A DNA stretch of 64,000 nucleotides from Anoplolepis gracilipes (taxonomy: Eukaryota > Arthropoda > Insecta > Hymenoptera > Formicidae). The position numbers and the translations under genes were made by a program. Below the pieces are notes generated by a model. The model saw nothing but the letters and a program-made list of their open reading frames with translations. It made no database searches and was not told the origin of the DNA. Position 1 is the stretch's first letter. Every line of letters begins with the position of its first letter. Location of the stretch: positions 2,658,501-2,722,500 of the forward strand of contig NC_132977.1 in assembly GCF_047496725.1 (NCBI RefSeq), read 5' to 3'. Below are positions 40,210 to 52,672 of this stretch, in pieces.

Positions 40210-41935
40210 TATTATTGACATATTAATCAAAATTTAATAGATGAAATATTTATCCGAATTTTCGGTCATATTTCGCCGAATGTACGGCGAAAATATTGTT
40301 GCACGTACACTAATCTCTCGGCACCTTTCACCGCGCTCGCGTGTCATCACGGTCCATCGTGTTATTCGGGATTGTAGCTCGCTGGTTCGCGAATTGCAAT
40401 CTAACGTTCCCGTGAGAGTTCTCGTTCCACGAGAATCCGAGAGAGCCACAATATTATGTCCAGAGAGACATATATGCGGCGTTCATCGCGCTGTTGGCAC
40501 GTAGTCCAGCGAGCACACGAGGAGCCTCTCTTACGTAAGAAATGCAAAGGATTGCACGGGGAGGGAAAAAGCTATACACAGTTCTGCCCCGCGTGCGAAC
40601 GTCGCATAATCGGATTTTTATCGGTGCATGCATGCATGCATGCCTTTCGGAACGTGCTGAAAAATTCCCGCGCGCATAAAGCGCAATTGACGCGGCAATT
40701 CTGTCTCTTTTTTTTCCCCCTCTGAGAGAACGAAAACATCGGTAGAATTTCTCTAGTTCCCGATTAACGACCTTATATATTAGCAGCTGCATCACTATAG
40801 TAAGTATTGGAATTATTCGGAAATTTTATTATACTAATTTATTACACTGAGATTCTCGTGAGAAAAATTTCAGGATTGTTGCCGAGTAATTGCGTAGCAA
40901 GTAAGGAATAAAAAGTCAGATATAAAAAATGATAACTAATGATTCTAAAAAAAAAAAAAAAAGAAAAAAAAAAGAAAAATTTGACCGCTCTCTCGATAAG
41001 ATAATCGAAGGATTCTCCAAAATTTCCTTCGTTCATCGCGGACGGATTTCCGTAAAGGTGATGGTGGTATCAGGAACGGTATCGGGAAACTGGGGGCAGT
41101 GAAAGTGATCCCTCGACCTCTCGAGCGCATCTCCGACGTTGCTAATGAATTAGCATTAGCTGAATGCACGCGCGTGATCGTGCGCGTTCGTCCTTAAACT
41201 CGTGGGATGAGATCTTCCCGGCGACGGGAATCTCCCGCGTTAATTCCTTCCTTGTGCATCTCGCACGTGACGCTGCTGATTTAATGCGGAATTCATTTCG
41301 ATGGAACATATGTACCGGGAAATTTTCGTTGCTTGAGCGAGGATTAATTTCACGCGAATAAATTAATCGCGATCGATCATTCGCGCATCGCCTTTAATAG
41401 CGATATTGCAAATACATGGTTATCCGCAAACGTAATGTGTTATATAAACATAATTTCCACGCTCGATTACAGATTGTTATCGCCTGATTATCGAGCGCCT
41501 CTCTCTCTCTCTCTCTCTATTTTGTTAAAATTTAATTAATGCGATTGACTTTTCTATGAAATTCAGACGTAGATTGAATTCTATTTTTAAAATCATTTTT
41601 ATGCAGAGAATAATGTTTAGCGGAAAAAGTGGATGGTCTAAAAAAGATATTCGCCATGTTACAAGAAGGGGGAAAAAGGGGGACAAAGATCATGAACGCT
41701 TTCACGCTCAGATACAAGTGGTCGCGCGACCAGATGATATCACGATCGCGGGAGAGACAATGTCCGAATAACGGCCTCGGTAGATCGGAGTCGTCCGATT
41801 TTTGAAAGAGGCCGTCGTCTGACCTTTCGAAAGTGTTTTTTTCTCCCCTTCCTTTCGTCTGCCCGTCTTCTCTCTCTTCCTCGTTTAAATGGAAGAAAGA
41901 AATTAAAAAAGAGAAAAAGAGAAAGAAAGAAAGAA

Positions 41936-41976
<41 letters not shown>

Positions 41977-43213
41977 AGGAGCGAGATTCCTGTGAAAGTT
42001 GCCTCCTGGCTATTACCCGAGTGCTGTCACACGAGTGCGGAATCTCCCGCTCCGATGATCCCTCTTTAATTCACCCCCCGCATCATTCCACGTGGTTTTA
42101 TTCGATTTTTCTCGTAAATCTCTTTTCCTCTTTCCCGTGTCACAATAACTTCTCGATGGACTTTGATTTCTCTCGTAGATTTTTATCATATCTTACAATT
42201 TGAAATCTAACGTTTAATCTTTCTTTTATTATTTTTTTAATCTTAGAAAAAATTATTTCGATTATTAAAATTATTTATTATAATTATGGCCAAAGTTATG
42301 CCATTTCGAAGCTCGAAAACCATATGTTATAAATTATAAACCACTTTAATTAATACCTATAAGACATTTAGGAGTGCGGTTCTCTTCTTTGACGTTTCGT
42401 TCCGTTCGAATTGACTCAACCCGGAAAGGTAAAAGAAGCGGGCAGAATTCAAAGCGACGTAGGAGAGACGTGATTTATTTGCCGTGCCGTACCGTGAATC
42501 CGAAGCGATTTGAATCGTCGTTCTGTATTTCCCATCGTTGTCACGTGTACGTGAGCTGTGAGAGAAAGAGAGAGAGAGATAGTACAATACACACATATAT
42601 ACAGAGAGCACACCGGCGAGCTTCCCTTTCTTTCTTTTCATTCGTTTTCTCGTCCTCTCTCCTGTTAAACTCTCGTGTCAATGAGCGGAGGAGACTCGCG
42701 CGCTTTCGCCCGTCGTCTCATCTTTCCCCCCCCAGGCGATTTCAAATAGCAAACAGCTGTTCCATAAGCGACGTACGTGTGTACGGGCTGCAGTTTTTCA
42801 TTACGTTCGGTAAAATATAGCCGATTTGCTTTTTCTCTCTCTCTCTCTCTCTCTCACTTTTTCTCCTTTGAAAGATTAATGCAAATGTGTTGTGCGTATG
42901 ACGAAAGTAAGTCATCAAATATAGAGAACATCTGTTCCTCTCCTTTTAACTCGAAAGCAATTGAGCGATTATCTCGTTTCGCGATCATCTTAGAATCTAC
43001 GACACGCAAAAGACATTTTGTGACATTTTAATAATTAAAATTGTCCCCCTGTCTTCGCATTCGCATGAGCCTTTCATCTATACAAATTTCGCGACGTGTC
43101 CTACACACGCGCGAACAAGGGAAATCCTCTTGTGTGCCATTTCGTGGACGTTTCATCGAATCATCGTCAACTAGCTCATAAAAACTTCTTCCAGAAGTCA
43201 ACGCGTCAGGAAA

Positions 43214-43265
<52 letters not shown>

Positions 43266-44446
43266 CAAGAGAAACGACTGAACGAAATCTGGCGACGAAC
43301 ATCGCTCTCGTCTCTTGATTAGCGGTTGTTTAGGAGCAGTGAAAGTTTCTCCTCGTGCGAGAGATGCGCTACCTTTTCGGAAAGAGATAAACGTGGCAGC
43401 GATGTTTTCCTCTCGTCATCTCTTCTTCTCTCTCTTGTAATGAGAATCAACGAGAGAATTGTTGCCATTGTCGCGCAACACTTGGCGGGTTTCTCATACG
43501 GAAACGCGCTGAGAAAGGAAGATACCGCGGGAATTAACCCCGTGGCACTTGCCTGCCCGACGAAGCTCTCGGTGCCCGAAATGCCACTATAATAACAAGA
43601 GTGCGGCTGTTACTGATTTTTATCTCCCTTGTACAAAGCATGTCGTTTACTAATCGTAAAATAACGATACCGCCAATCATGTAATGTAGACAAGAGACTA
43701 TCGGGATTAATTAATGATATCACGGATCGGCGTGAAATTGATGATCCGTAAAAATGGCGGTCAAACGAGATTTCCAAGAAGAGAAAGAGTGCGATTAGGT
43801 TTTTTTTTTTCTATTTGCACAGATATATATCCGTAAAATCTCGGAAAAACCGATGAAAATTTCACGAATTTGCCTAAAACGCGATAGATCTTGTTTTAGA
43901 CTTTTCGAGATCATCGGAATTCCGTTAAATCATCCAACTAATCGAATGGGAAGGGTATACAATGAGTTGAAAACGTAGACATAGTTTTATGTAAAAATAC
44001 ATAAAAAAAAGCTTTATTTCGCCACCGTTTTCTTGCAAAAAATAAGTATAAAAAAACATCTCTCCCTCGCTCTAGTCGTCGTAATCATCATCATCATCAT
44101 CATCATCGTTATTATCGTCGTCATCATCATCATCATCGTGGTAGTCGTCGTTGTGATCATCGATATTATCATCATCATCATCATCGTCATCCGTGTTATC
44201 ATCATCACTATCGTCGTCGTCGTCATCGTATTCAACATCGTCATCATCATCGCCGTCTTCATCATCGTTGTCGTCTTTATCTCTCGGCGATCGCGCGATA
44301 TACAACACAGCGATACGTCAATACGGCAAGTATCGTCGTCGCTGATCGTGTTAGAGGTATGTGTTGAGCGGTGTGTGCGTGTGTGTCGGTGAAAGATGGA
44401 GGAGAAGGACGGAGGGGCCGCGACTTTTGGGGTAGCGGTGAATTGA
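40082..44446. other. intergenic, microsatellite-rich, no gene recognised
   Basis: Contains (TA)n at 40168-40202, GCATGCAT repeats at about 40625, GA runs at 41925-41977 and 43216-43262, and an ATC/GTC trinucleotide field at about 44083-44277 next to the 3' end of Tweedle 2. Open frames in these runs are low-complexity (for example an Asp-rich frame on -) and are not called. Confidence 0.5.
44083..44277. repeat. ATC/GTC trinucleotide repeat field
   Basis: About 195 bases of mixed ATC and GTC triplets within 400 bases of the Tweedle 2 stop codon. It may lie in its 3' UTR or just beyond. Confidence 0.9.
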
Positions 44447-45919
44447 CTAGTATGGCCCGGACGCACCGGGTGCCCCGTAACTCGTGCTGGGTCCGCTCGG
44501 TCCGGTGCCACCGATGCCGGTGCCGCCGCCGATTCCGCCGCCGATGCCGCCGCCGATGCCGCCGCCGATTCCGCCGCCGATTCCGCCGCCGATGCCGCCG
44601 CCGATGCCGCCGCCGATGCCGCCACCGTGACCTCCACCGATTCCGCCGCCGCCGGTAATTTCCTTCTGCGATGCGATAAAAGAGAGAAATTAAACGAAGG
44701 TCTCGAGGTTTATTAAGATTTTCTCGCTTCCCGCTGAACAATGTTTACGCGCGGATAATATTTCCTTCTTACCTGCGTCTTGTATTTGATAAAGTAGACT
44801 TCCGGTTTGCTGGGTTGAGTGGGCGCGATGGTGGGCAAGTTGATCTCGGGCGCTTCCTCGGGTTTCTTCACCAGGACGTAGATGAGCGTCTTCTGCTCAT
44901 CCTGCTGCGGTAGCGCCGGGATTACAGGCGCGGTCGGGGTTGGCGGAGTGGGCGCCTTGATGAAGATGATCTTGTAGTGCTTCTGCGGCGGGGCTAGGGG
45001 TGCGATCGGCCTGATCGGTCTGTCCTCGGGTGCCTCCGGGGGCGGGACGTGAACGTAGATGTGTTTTTGAATGAGCGCGGCGCCGCCGCCGCCGCCGCCG
45101 CCTCCGAATCCGCCGCCGAAATCGCCTCCGCCGAATCCGCCACCGCCGCCGCCGCCGAATCCGCCGCCACCGCCGAATCCGCCGCCGCCGCCGCCGCCGA
45201 ATCCGCCGCCGCCGCCGCCGCCGAATCCGCCGCCGCCGCCGAATCCGCCACCGCCGCCGAATCCGCCGCCGCCTCCGTGTCCACCGCCGAGTCCGCCACC
45301 GAGACCGCCGAGTCCACCGCCAGTTCCGCCGAAACCTCCGCCACCACCGGGAGCACCGTAGCTGTTGCTCGGTTGGCTCGGGTAATTATATCCGGCTTCC
45401 GGCCGCGCCATCGCCGTCGCGGCGAGCGCCAGGATCTGTAATTATATGGAAAAAGAATCGATTTTATTACCATTATTACGATATATCGTTTTGTATAACA
45501 TTATTTCAAATATTTTTTTTATTTCTTCATCGCGTGGATGTTTTCTACTTTTTCTGCACAATTTATTATAATTGCAAATTATTCAGTATATTGTGAAATT
45601 GGGAGATATTTAATATCTCTTATAAAAGTCTGTCAATATTTAAAAAAAAAAGAATAAATAAATTATAAATTATAAAGATATATTGTTTGGTATTTGATGC
45701 GTTAATAAATGAGTTCTTAGTTTTCTTACGCATTTTTTTTTTTTCAGATAATAGATATGATATAAAAGCATTTATCTAAATTTTCAAAATAATGAATCCT
45801 CTAACGTATTTAAAGATATTTTCGGAAAAAAAGCGGCGGTGGTTTCACGAGCACGGAGGATGCATCCTTTTCGTTTAGCCATCAGCCGCTTTCCATGTCA
45901 TTAGCTTGTTACATAAACT

Positions 45920-46007
<88 letters not shown>

Positions 46008-46296
46008 TAATTCAGTATTTAATTCTTTTTCTTTTAATCTCGCGGAAACTAGAGAAGTAGCACAATCACTGAACCGGTTCCCAGGTTGGTCACTATCACG
46101 GAGTACATTGACACCGCACACAATGTCCCCCGTGCCCCCTCCCTACCCTTTTACTTTCTCCCGCGCGTCCTCCCGCGATGGAACCCCCGATCACGATCTC
46201 GATCTTGTACAAATTTTTTTTTCTCTTCGTTTCTCTCATCCTCTTCGAGAAATCTCGCATAATTTTTCACGCCGATCTCCGTATTCGAAAAGAGAA

Positions 46297-46367
<71 letters not shown>

Positions 46368-46492
46368 AAGGAAAATCTGATCAAACAACGGTGGAGAGGA
46401 AGAAGAAGAGATGACGGAAGAAGGAAGATATAATGAGGAACGTGAAATCGGAGAAACGAGAAATTCTCGCTACTCACCACGAATGCCCTCAT
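44447..46492 (-). CDS. Tweedle cuticular protein 2 (DUF243), glycine-rich
   Basis: Exons 46478-46492, 44773-45435 and 44447-44665 join in phase 0 to 298 residues. The signal peptide is MRAFVILALAATAMA, cut by intron 1 after codon 5 exactly as in Tweedle 1. A YNYPSQPSNSYGAPG start is followed by about 85 residues of GGGF/GGGGG repeats. The DUF243 domain spans about 124-226, with IYVHVPPPEAPE, HYKIIFIKAPTPPTPTAP, KTLIYVLVKKPEEAPE and KPEVYFIKYKTQ. The last exon begins KEITGGGG, carries about nine GGGI units and ends SYGAPGASGPY. The protein is a secreted cuticle component. The glycine tracts are encoded almost wholly by GGC, GGA and GGT and give long open frames in other phases, which are shadows. 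GA tracts lie in intron 1 at 45921-46009 and 46292-46365. Confidence 0.93.
45918..46009. repeat. (GA)n microsatellite in Tweedle 2 intron 1
   Basis: About 90 bases of GA, the longest such run here. A second run at 46292-46365 lies in the same intron, about 110 bases from exon 1. Confidence 0.95.
46292..46365. repeat. (GA)n microsatellite near Tweedle 2 exon 1
   Basis: About 74 bases of GA in the first intron, 113 bases downstream of exon 1 in transcript direction. Confidence 0.95.
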
Positions 46493-46518
46493 GGTTGCTG
46501 CCGTTCCTTGATTTGAGG

Positions 46519-46556
46519 ACTGATGCTCCGCGGATGTCTTGAAGCCCCCTTTTATA
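46519..46556 (-). promoter_or_regulatory. core promoter of Tweedle 2: TATA box and initiator
   Basis: On the - strand TATAAAA lies at 46550-46556, and TCAGT, the arthropod initiator, at 46519-46523. They are about 33 bases apart and 30-60 bases upstream of the ATG. This spacing is as expected for a focused insect promoter. Confidence 0.75.
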
Positions 46557-48800
46557 CGGGCCAGCCTGGGCCCCACTCGATGCCTCGACCCATCACCTAT
46601 GAGATGCGACGGAGCTATTGCAAATCGCTCTCTCTCTCTCTCTCTCTCTTTCTCTTTCTCTTTTTTTTTCTCCAACTCTTGCTTCTTCTTGTGAGAAGAC
46701 AGACCCTCGTGCGCATCATACAAATTTATCTCTGTACTTTCGTTGAAATTCATCCATTCGATTCGGCTAGGATCGATTATGATTCGCGTGCTTGACGTAC
46801 AGCGTGGATTTTGATGATAAACGAGCGTGAGAAATGTGCTTCTCCATAAGACATTTTATTACGAGTGTATTATTTATGATGTATCATTTATGACTTCTAT
46901 CTAGTTGTGTCTCTCTTTTTTTTTTATGCGTGATAACACATCGGCTGATAAAAGCCAGTCTTTCGATGAAACGATTTTCATTGTTGCTATTGATCCAGCT
47001 GAAATGTTTCTATTAATTTTGATGATTGCACGACACTCTTGTAAAGTGTCATAAAATACGTGTCTTATACAATATAATACGTAACATTATTGTTAACACA
47101 ATGTACCTACACGCTATTAAGATTAAATATTACACATAAATGTGTAGAAATAGAGAGAGATTTTATCGAATGTCAGGCTTTAGTCACAAACGATGAATTC
47201 TGATGATTTCGCCCAGTCTCTAAACTAAAACTTTTGCGCAAGAAATATGTCATAATATCTCGCAGATGTACGTAAAGAGAGATCATATATGCGCGATCTG
47301 TAAATTACACTGCTGTTTCCCGTGTTGGTTCATAAAAGAGTTTTAGTCTATTTCCTGCAATTTTGTATACATGTCAAGACAGTCAATATTCATCGTCCAC
47401 GAAAACATCGCTTTCTTCAATTTCAAATTCTCGCAGTCAGGTGAATCGATGAATTGTCATCGACCGGAAATATTATTAAAATAAAGATATTAGATTTTTT
47501 TATTACAGGAATGTGACTTATACGATTTTTACATTGAATAATAAAATACAGAAACGATGACGACAACTGACATTAAATGTCAGTTTTTACATTTGGGGAA
47601 AAAATTGAAACTATTATAAAATAATAAAAAAAAAATATTACAGCTGTGCGTGCCATTACACGCACATAAAGAGCGTCGGCGTTTCGATGCATCTTGTAGA
47701 AAGTGCACTTGGTACGTTTAACAGCTGCTCGGAATCCATGAAGAAGCTCGTCTGAACCAATTTCGTTCGATTATGTTATATGTTTAATTAACAGTTACTT
47801 GAAAAAATATAATTTTTATTTATATATACTTATTAATATACTTATTAATATACTTATTACTTATATATACTTATATATATACTTATTAAACGATAAAAGA
47901 ATGAGAAAAAATTCTTATTGCAATCCCGATTTACGAAAGATTTAAAAACAGAAAGAATTATTGCTGAAAAAGATTTTATTCTCTCTCATTCATCAAGTCT
48001 ATAAAAAAATTTATAACAAAACTATCGTTATAATTTTTTTTTTACAATCACCAAGAATTGGTCAAGCTTCGAATGAAACTTTCATTATGCGTAAAGACCC
48101 ACATAAACGTTTATCTCATTTTTTTTTAACCGGGACACCCCGTGATTATCTAAGTATTTAATTCGCGGTAACCGAATTGTTTTCCGCCACCTGAGGTCGA
48201 AACAATGGAATTGGTTACTTCCGCGATCACTCGGAGACCAGGAAGCGAGCAGTTAAGAGAGAAGTTAAAAATTTCGGTTGCCGCGTACCTCGTTGAAGCG
48301 CTTCGCTTACGAGAAATAGGGAAAAAAGAAATCGAGTTAAACTCCCTTTTTTTTTTGCTTATTTCGAAATATCGCCGTCGGACAAAATGTGAAGAAAAAA
48401 AAAAATTCATTTCGGACACGTGCCGACTCTCGTTTCGCGATGACTTCGCCGCGACACGATAAGTAGATCACGAGCGGAACGAGTTCTCCGTTTTCGGACC
48501 CGATCATCGGCCGACGAAAAGTTAGCCTTGCTAGACATGACGGTATCCTCTCACGCACGTTCGAGAACCCCGGCCTACACGTAGATAGAGTATAGATGAG
48601 GAGAGGCTATGTATATAGTTTCGGAGAGTGATTCAAGAATGACATAATAAATGATGCAAGTCTCCGTGCAGGTTCTAGGCAGCTCCGGGTTTCTAGTTCA
48701 ACGACGAGGATATGAGTCAGACGGAGAAATGCAGCGAAAAAAAAGCAAAAAAGTTCAATCCAAAAGGATTGAATTTATCCGGAACGAATTTATTTTATTT
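46557..48800. other. upstream of Tweedle 2, intergenic
   Basis: A CT run at about 46628-46650 lies within 100 bases of the TATA box. The rest is AT-rich with no exon recognised on either strand. Confidence 0.5.
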
Positions 48801-48802
48801 GT

Positions 48803-49396
48803 AAATTTTATCAGTAATTATTAATATTATGAATTAAATTTGCTAGCCTGAACACATCTTTTACCTTCAGATGTAAACAAAAGATATAAAAATATGTATT
48901 AATATAAAAAGTTTGATAATTAAATAGATACCAGTTTAAAATAAAGATCGCGTAACGAGAGATTTTAGTCTCTGGAGATCAATCGTTAGGAAATCTCTAT
49001 CGCTGGGACGATTTGTATATCTTTAATCGTGATGACAGATCCTGTTGAAAATACATATTTCTTTCGTGTAATAGATATTTCAATAAAGAATTCCAATATT
49101 TTATATACGTAAACTTTATGAGTAATTATTAATATGAATTAAATTTGCTAGCTTGTGAATACATCTTTTAGCTTCAGATGTAAATAAAAAGTATATAAAT
49201 ATAAATTAATATAAGAAGACACCAGTCTAAAATAAAGATCGCGTAACGAGAGATTTTAGTCTCTGGAGATCAATCGTTAAAAAATCTCTATCGCTAGGAC
49301 CATTTACATATTTCTACTCGTGATGACAGGTCGCATTAAAAACAAATGTTTACTTTCGTATAATTTCAATGGAGAATTCTAATATTCTTGACCGCG
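48803..49396. repeat. tandem duplication, two ~300-bp units
   Basis: Units 48803-49110 and 49111-49396 share GAATTAAATTTGCTAGC, AAGATCGCGTAACGAGAGAT and TTAGTCTCTGGAGATCAATC. They differ by small indels and substitutions (AT-rich parts most), so the duplication is older than the one at 21.8 kb. The central GC-richer block is best conserved. Confidence 0.85.
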
Positions 49397-50929
49397 CTAC
49401 CGTGTTTCTTGTCAACACAACTTTATTGCGAAACCGAAAGTCTTCCTTTCCGGCGAAGAAGCAGTTTCCTCTGAGGCGATGAAAAAAAAGAGAGAAGGAG
49501 AGTGAGAAAGGGACCTCGAAATCCATTTGACCCGAATATTCGATGTGTGTACGCGCACGAAGATGCGTCTTTTCTTCCTTTCTTTCTTATTTTCTCGATC
49601 CAGGAGGAATCGAAGAACTTTCCCAACGAAGAGAAGAAACTGTGACGTTGCATTCTTTCTCTCTCTCTTTTTTTTTTCATTCTCCCTCTCTCTCTCTCTC
49701 TCTCTCTCTTCACAACAGATCCGGCAGATCTAGATCCTTATCGATCGGGATTCTCCGATCGGAGATGGCCATCGAGGCCGAGAACGGGCACGCAAGAACG
49801 AAAGAGAAAGAGAGAGAATCGCATCGATCACTTGATCCAAGCACCGTGTGAATTAAAGAGCGAAATCATAAATTTTGCAAAGCATTCCTGGAAGATTTAC
49901 TGCATTAATTTCTTTTTCCTCGCGACATGTCAGGAACGTTATTTATTTCAAAACGTTCACAAATTATAGCTTGGTTTCTTCATTGCCGAATTAAGAGATA
50001 TTCCAGCCTCGTGGGCCGCAATATGTATTTTCGAGCACGCTTTTAATTTAATCAAGCTAATCTCCCCTCGAGCGCGTTAATTGTTGATAAAGAAACGTAA
50101 TAAAAGCAAGAAAAGAAAAAGAGAGGAACTAGACCGCGATTCGAGGTGAGAAAAATTCTCGCGATAAAAAAAGGAAAACCATTATCTGAATGGGACCGGT
50201 CGTAAACTAGCGTAGCGTGAAACGTAAACGCAACGTAATTTGCGTCACGTACATTACGGGTAAATTAAACTCCTAAGACGTCACGTTCGTTGCACGAATA
50301 TATCGTGCACTCTCGGAGCTCTTCTTTTTCCGCGACCGTTACGTAACGTGGTAACGTGCACGTAACGTGCAACTTTGTACTACCTACATTATACGTTCTT
50401 GAGTATCTTAGAATATAATATAACGATAATGGTAGGATATTTTCATAAATTCCACGGTTCCCGCGAGGCAAAACGCTACTAAGCTTCTTTGTCGGGATAG
50501 TGAAATCCCTTTCGAGATGCGTGGATAACACGCGTGGCTTAGAAAAAAGTAAGTACATGCGTAACAAATCTGCTGCAAATTATAAATATGTGACGTAACG
50601 CGCGAGCTTTGGAAATCGATAGTTTCCTATCAAAACATCGGCAGAAAATTTTTCCCGTCTCAAAAAAAAAAAAAAAAAAAAAGAGAGAGAGAGAGAGTAC
50701 AAAACGTATAAATTAATATTGCGCAATATTTATTGCGAGACGTGTGTAATCGAGCGATTGTAAGAACTCGTTAGAGCTCGAAAGTAAGAAATAGAAGAAC
50801 TCGTTCGATCTCTCGCTTGGGCAGTGCAAAAACCGTATCTCTAGTGTTCCAGTGATTCAAAGTATATGGAGCACAACAGGGGTCGAGGGTACGGCCGTAT
50901 ATATACACGCGAAATATAATGGCAATACG
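49397..50929. other. intergenic, no gene recognised
   Basis: Contains CT runs at 49660-49710 and a poly(A)-(GA) run at about 50660-50697. No exon was recognised. Confidence 0.5.
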
Positions 50930-51385
50930 GAAAAGATGGCCACAGGCTGTAATTTTTTCAATAATCGCTACATGTGCATACATTTTTACTTTTGACTACC
51001 TGCAAAGTTTTTCATTTGTTCACTAAAAACTGTTACAACGTCGAATAAATTACAGTCAAGCTATCGTAATCGACGTTAGACATATTATAAAGATATATAG
51101 ATTATTTTATGACCTATAATTTTTATTTTCGTTTTCACTATTTTTTTATAAATATTATATGGTCATCTTTTCCTTAAAAGTTGGGTAAGATGGCCAATGC
51201 TTATGTTGTACCATTGTGATAATATAAAATTTCTATTAAATTAATTTTCCTTTTAATTTCGATAATATTACGTAATTTAAGCTTCAGTGAAGATAATATG
51301 AAATCAAAAAATTATTAAAAAATACCAAAAATAAAAGTATGTTTTTTGCATTTTAAAAAACTATGGCCATCTTACCCGAGTTTAC
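50930..51385. mobile_element. left-truncated copy of the GTAGGGTAAACT MITE
   Basis: It matches the 4433-4970 element over most of its length, including TACAGTCAAGCTATCGTAAT, TTCCTTAAAAGTTGGGTAAG and ATTACGTAATTTAAGCTTCA. The left terminal repeat is missing, while the right end GGCCATCTTACCCGAGTTTA survives with changes. Confidence 0.75.
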
Positions 51386-52080
51386 TTTATTTCTCGCTCC
51401 GCGAGATACATCGGGCCCGAGATGGGCTCGAATAGCGTGACACTCGACAAATGAGATATAAAGCTACGAATGAACCATTTCTCGCGCAAGAAACGTAATT
51501 CGTGACGAAATTTCAACGTAAATGTATTCTCGAGTTCTCCTCTTTTTACGTCGGAGAGGTTCTTTCGACGTAACCCTCCGGGCGTAATTGTTGCGACATA
51601 TATACATAAATGGGAATGTGTGTTTGGTCCTTTCGACTTTTAAATTATTTTTCATTGAAATAGAGGAGAAAGAGAGAGAGAGAGAGAGAGAGACTATTCT
51701 CTCGCGATTCCCGAGAGAAGTCTCTCTTTCTCTCTCTCTCTCTTTCCTTTCTACCTTCGAGCGCTTCGCCGACGTTCTCGGGACGTCCGGTCGAATCGCG
51801 CGGGATCGGCGAACCACGAGATACGATTTATCCATTCACTTACGGGGCCTTACGCAGTTTAATTACATGCCCCTTCGCTCTTACTCGGTCTACGTGAACG
51901 CTCAGTAACAGCGTTCATCGAGGACACTGACGTTTCTTCATTCGATCTTCCCCAACTCTTATCTGTCATCGCATCTTTTGAATTTCATTCGAGGACCCCG
52001 AGGCATGATCCTGTAGTGTCTGTATTAATCACGCAAATATCTCATCAGTTTGAGCGATTGATTTTTTTCATTCGTCAGAG
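51386..52080. other. intergenic, no gene recognised
   Basis: Contains two facing runs, (GA)n at about 51671-51692 and (CT)n at about 51721-51745, that could pair as a weak stem. No exon seen. Confidence 0.45.
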
Positions 52081-52672
52081 TCTTATTTCATTTGTCGACG
52101 AAAGTAAAAGATATAGCTTAAAATAGAGTTTTATTTAAAAATATATAGTAATAAATTATATGCAAATATTAATTAAATTATTTTAATAAGTAAGTATAAA
52201 AAATTTAGATTATATAAAAGATTGAATTAAATTTTAATTTGAATTATATGAAAAGACGATATATATTGTATGACACGTGTCAATCTGTTAGATTAAACAC
52301 ACATCGTCAATATTGATACGATGTGATTTTAAGGAAAGACTCGAGGTAAAAGTTAAGTAGTTTTTTCCATCGAAGATGTATCTTATTTCATCTATCAATA
52401 AAATTAGAAGATGGCTAAAGATGGAGAAAGTTTTCTTTAAAAATATATGAAGTAATAAATTATATGAATAATTTATTGCTTTAAATTATTTTAATAATAA
52501 AGCATAAATAAAAAATTTAGATTATATATAAGATTGAATTAAATTTGAATTATAAAAAGACGTTATATGACACACGTATCAATCTGTAAGACTAAACGAT
52601 GATTGTCGATACAATGTGATTAAGAGAAGCTTTGACTTTAAAAGTCTTCTCCTTTTATACTGATCATCTTAT
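52081..52672. repeat. tandem duplication, two ~300-bp diverged units
   Basis: Both units start TCTTATTTCAT, at 52081 and 52381. They share AATTTAGATTATAT, AGATTGAATTAAATTT, the GACAC-GT-TCAATCTGT region and the GATACGATGTGATT-like end. Divergence is considerable, so this is an old duplication. Confidence 0.75.

Noticed and set aside
44072..44308. Aspartate-rich open frame on -
   Set aside because: It is a product of ATC/GTC triplet repeats, just outside the Tweedle 2 coding region.
45049..45441. Alanine/serine- and proline-rich open frames on + through the Tweedle 2 exon
   Set aside because: They are other-frame shadows of the GGN glycine repeats.
46151..46753. 200-codon - strand frame running through the Tweedle 2 promoter and (GA)n tract
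   Set aside because: It depends on the dinucleotide repeats and overlaps the TATA box and exon 1 of Tweedle 2 in another frame.
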